This document shows positions 7,597-11,592 of a stretch of DNA of 11,592 nucleotides, piece by piece. The number at the start of each line of letters is the position of its first letter. Position 1 is the first letter of the stretch. The DNA lies in assembly GCA_027325905.1 (NCBI GenBank), contig DAIEEM010000204.1:1-11592 (forward strand), read 5' to 3'. The position numbers and the translations under genes were made by a program. This DNA comes from Rhodocyclaceae bacterium. GTDB taxonomy: Bacteria > Pseudomonadota > Gammaproteobacteria > Burkholderiales > Rhodocyclaceae. Under the pieces are notes generated by a model that saw only the letters and a list, made by a program, of their open reading frames with translations, had not been told where the DNA came from and searched no databases.

Positions 7597-7612
7597 CGAG
7601 CGACGAATACGC
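7576..7612. terminator. 13-bp perfect inverted repeat straddling the pyrC' stop, terminator-like
   Basis: GCGTATTCGTCGC (7576-7588) is followed by an 11-nt loop and its exact reverse complement (7600-7612). The pyrC' TGA (7594-7596) sits in the loop. An alternative inner pairing CGCTC/GAGCG (7589-7593 with 7598-7602) is also possible. The stem would be very stable, and it lies between convergent pyrC' and fadH, so a bidirectional transcription end or mRNA 3'-end protection is likely. No U-run follows on either strand, so it is not a textbook intrinsic terminator. Confidence 0.6.
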
Positions 7613-7634
7613 TGCGCCGCTAACACCTCCCGGC

Positions 7635-7653
7635 CCCTTTCCCGGAGAAAGGG
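7635..7653. terminator. Second hairpin in the pyrC'-fadH convergent spacer
   Basis: CCCTTTC (7635-7641) pairs perfectly with GAAAGGG (7647-7653) across a 5-nt loop, 22 bp beyond the 13-bp inverted repeat and 17 bp past the fadH stop when read on the minus strand. It has no flanking U-run. It may be part of a tandem terminator pair or a remnant of a dispersed palindromic repeat. Confidence 0.45.
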
Positions 7654-7669
7654 CAGCGCCTGGCTGGAG

Positions 7670-10671
<3,002 letters not shown>

Positions 10672-10677
10672 CCGGCG

Positions 10678-11421
10678 CTACAGGGCGCACTCGCCGGCAT
10701 TGCCCTTGCCGATGCCTTGTCCGCTGCCCTTGTTCTGGGAGATGGAGGAAGGCATGGTGACCGGGACGCCTTGCTGCGGCGGCACGATGATAGGCGGCGT
10801 ATGGGGGCCGGCGACGAAACCGAACTGGCCGACGGTGAACTCCTGGCTGCCGGCGCTGTTGGTCACCACGATGCGGCCCGAGGCGACGTCGACGTGCAGG
10901 CCGTTGGCCGGCGGCTGGCCGGTGGTGGTGGGAATGCCGCCGCAGTCGTTCTGGCACAAGAGGGCGCCCCAGTTGGTGCCGCGGATGCCGATGGTGGCCG
11001 TGACCGTGGAGAAGTTCACCTTGTCCTGGCTGCGGTGGCCGATGATGCCGGTGACGGCGCGCATGCCGCCCTTGAGCATCGAGACGAGGACGTTGTCATT
11101 CTCCGGCTTGGCCGGATTGAAGGCGTAGCTGTCGATCTTGAGTTGGGTGCCGGGCCGCATCACGATTTCGCTGTCGTCGGCGAACTTGATGCGGGCGTAG
11201 GTATCGGCCTCGGTGGTAAGCAGGTCGCCTTCGTTGACTTCGGACTTGACGGAGAGCACCTTGGAAGTTCCGTCGGCGCGCTTGACCGAGAGGATGCCGG
11301 ACAAATGCGTGACGATGCCCGCCTGCTGCGCCGAAGCGGCCAGGGAGAGGCCGAGAGCGGCGAGCAGGACGAGAATCTTAGGCACTGCACTTGCCCACCG
11401 GTTTATTGCTCGGTTTGTCAT
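10678..11421 (-). CDS. Secreted FecR-domain protein
   Basis: Predicted periplasmic or surface protein of 247 residues. A Sec signal peptide (residues 1-31, hydrophobic core ILVLLAALGLSLAA, cleavage after ASA) is followed by a FecR domain (about 35-150): GDLLTTEADTYARIKFADDS (65-84), IVMRPGTQLKID (86-97), LLKGG-type MLKGGMRAVTG (115-125) and the closing VTATIGIRGTNW (140-151). After it come two close cysteines (Cys156, Cys160), a short beta-rich segment (174-203), a Pro/Gln-rich linker and a Gly-rich tail ending GECAL (Cys245). There is no transmembrane anti-sigma architecture like that of FecR itself and no adjacent sigma factor or TonB receptor, so a ferric-citrate role is not supported. The ATG at 11421 is chosen for the signal peptide and the ribosome site AGGGGA (11430-11435, 8 nt). 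It overlaps the upstream frame by 44 bp. Confidence 0.88.
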   Translation of the reverse strand: MTNRAINRWASAVPKILVLLAALGLSLAASAQQAGIVTHLSGILSVKRADGTSKVLSVKSEVNEGDLLTTEADTYARIKFADDSEIVMRPGTQLKIDSYAFNPAKPENDNVLVSMLKGGMRAVTGIIGHRSQDKVNFSTVTATIGIRGTNWGALLCQNDCGGIPTTTGQPPANGLHVDVASGRIVVTNSAGSQEFTVGQFGFVAGPHTPPIIVPPQQGVPVTMPSSISQNKGSGQGIGKGNAGECAL

Positions 11422-11592
11422 CTTTCTTGTCCCCTGAAGAAGGGCTGCCCGACTGCTTGTCCTTGCTGTCGTCGCCGTTGTCCGACTTCGATCCGGATGA
11501 GCCGGGGCCGGGTGCGGAGCCGCCCAAGCCGCCGGAGGAAGCCGTATCATTGCCGCCGAATTCGCCTGCGCCGCCGCCGACGGTCTGATTGG
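11378..11592 (-). CDS. C-terminal end of an unidentified Gly/Ser/Asp/Lys-rich protein (partial)
   Basis: An open frame enters from the right edge and ends at TAA (11378-11380), giving the last 70 residues of a protein. They are highly hydrophilic and low in complexity. A Gly/Ser-rich part (GGGAGEFGGN, then SSGGLGGSAPGPGSSGS) is followed by an Asp/Lys/Ser-rich part (KSDNGDDSKDKQSGS, SSGDKKDDKP) and the ending VGKCSA. Codon third positions are mostly G or C, as in the neighbours, which supports real coding. It overlaps the FecR-protein start by 44 bp on the same strand, so the genes are likely coupled. The tail resembles disordered ends of large surface or secreted proteins, but the main domain is outside the window and no function can be assigned. 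No start codon is in view. Confidence 0.6.
   Translation of the reverse strand, partial: NQTVGGGAGEFGGNDTASSGGLGGSAPGPGSSGSKSDNGDDSKDKQSGSPSSGDKKDDKPSNKPVGKCSA
11430..11435 (-). promoter_or_regulatory. Ribosome binding site for the FecR-domain gene
   Basis: AGGGGA on the minus strand lies 8 nt before the ATG at 11421, inside the coding end of the upstream gene. It fixes the start at the signal peptide rather than at the open frame's earlier start near 11550. Confidence 0.7.

Noticed and set aside
6124..7626. 500-residue minus-strand open frame
   Set aside because: Antisense to pyrC' and the end of pyrB; no recognisable domain. An artefact of high GC.

Overview
This is a GC-rich (roughly two-thirds G+C) bacterial chromosomal segment made almost entirely of tightly packed housekeeping genes. 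Two gene orders suggest a betaproteobacterium, most likely near Rhodocyclales (Dechloromonas/Azospira/Accumulibacter type). One is rubredoxin divergent from thiD-thiE-hemL. The other is yqgE-ruvX-pyrR-pyrB followed by a degenerate dihydroorotase. The taxonomic placement is inference from protein motifs and gene order, not from a database match.

Layout from left to right. On the minus strand, thiD, thiE and hemL (cut by the left edge) form a compact operon for thiamine pyrimidine phosphorylation, thiamine phosphate synthesis and the 5-aminolevulinate step of tetrapyrrole synthesis. A one-domain rubredoxin gene diverges from thiD. It converges on a minus-strand lipoprotein gene encoding an alpha/beta-hydrolase-like protein with Asp where the nucleophile Ser is expected. 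Across a 178-bp divergent spacer begins a plus-strand operon: yqgE, ruvX, pyrR, pyrB and pyrC' (pyrX). Its genes overlap or nearly touch. It joins a conserved pair (YqgE, RuvX) to aspartate transcarbamoylase, its non-catalytic dihydroorotase-like partner and the PyrR regulator.

The pyr operon ends in a strong 13-bp inverted repeat, followed by a second hairpin, in the convergent spacer with fadH. The right half is on the minus strand. It holds fadH (NADPH 2,4-dienoyl-CoA reductase, TTG start), a Tat-exported dienelactone-hydrolase-family protein, a secreted FecR-domain protein, and the C-terminal 70 codons of an upstream gene. That upstream reading frame is Gly/Ser/Asp/Lys-rich and overlaps the FecR gene by 44 bp. 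The last three lie in one transcriptional direction with tiny or negative gaps and probably form an envelope-directed operon that continues beyond the right edge.

Nothing in the window is clearly a new biological system. The least explained parts are the FecR/dienelactone-hydrolase/low-complexity-tail cluster at the right end, the Asp-nucleophile lipoprotein, a tandem ATGTAA repeat upstream of it, and the double hairpin after pyrC'. No RNA genes, mobile elements or CRISPR arrays were seen, and no non-coding stretch exceeds 300 bases.
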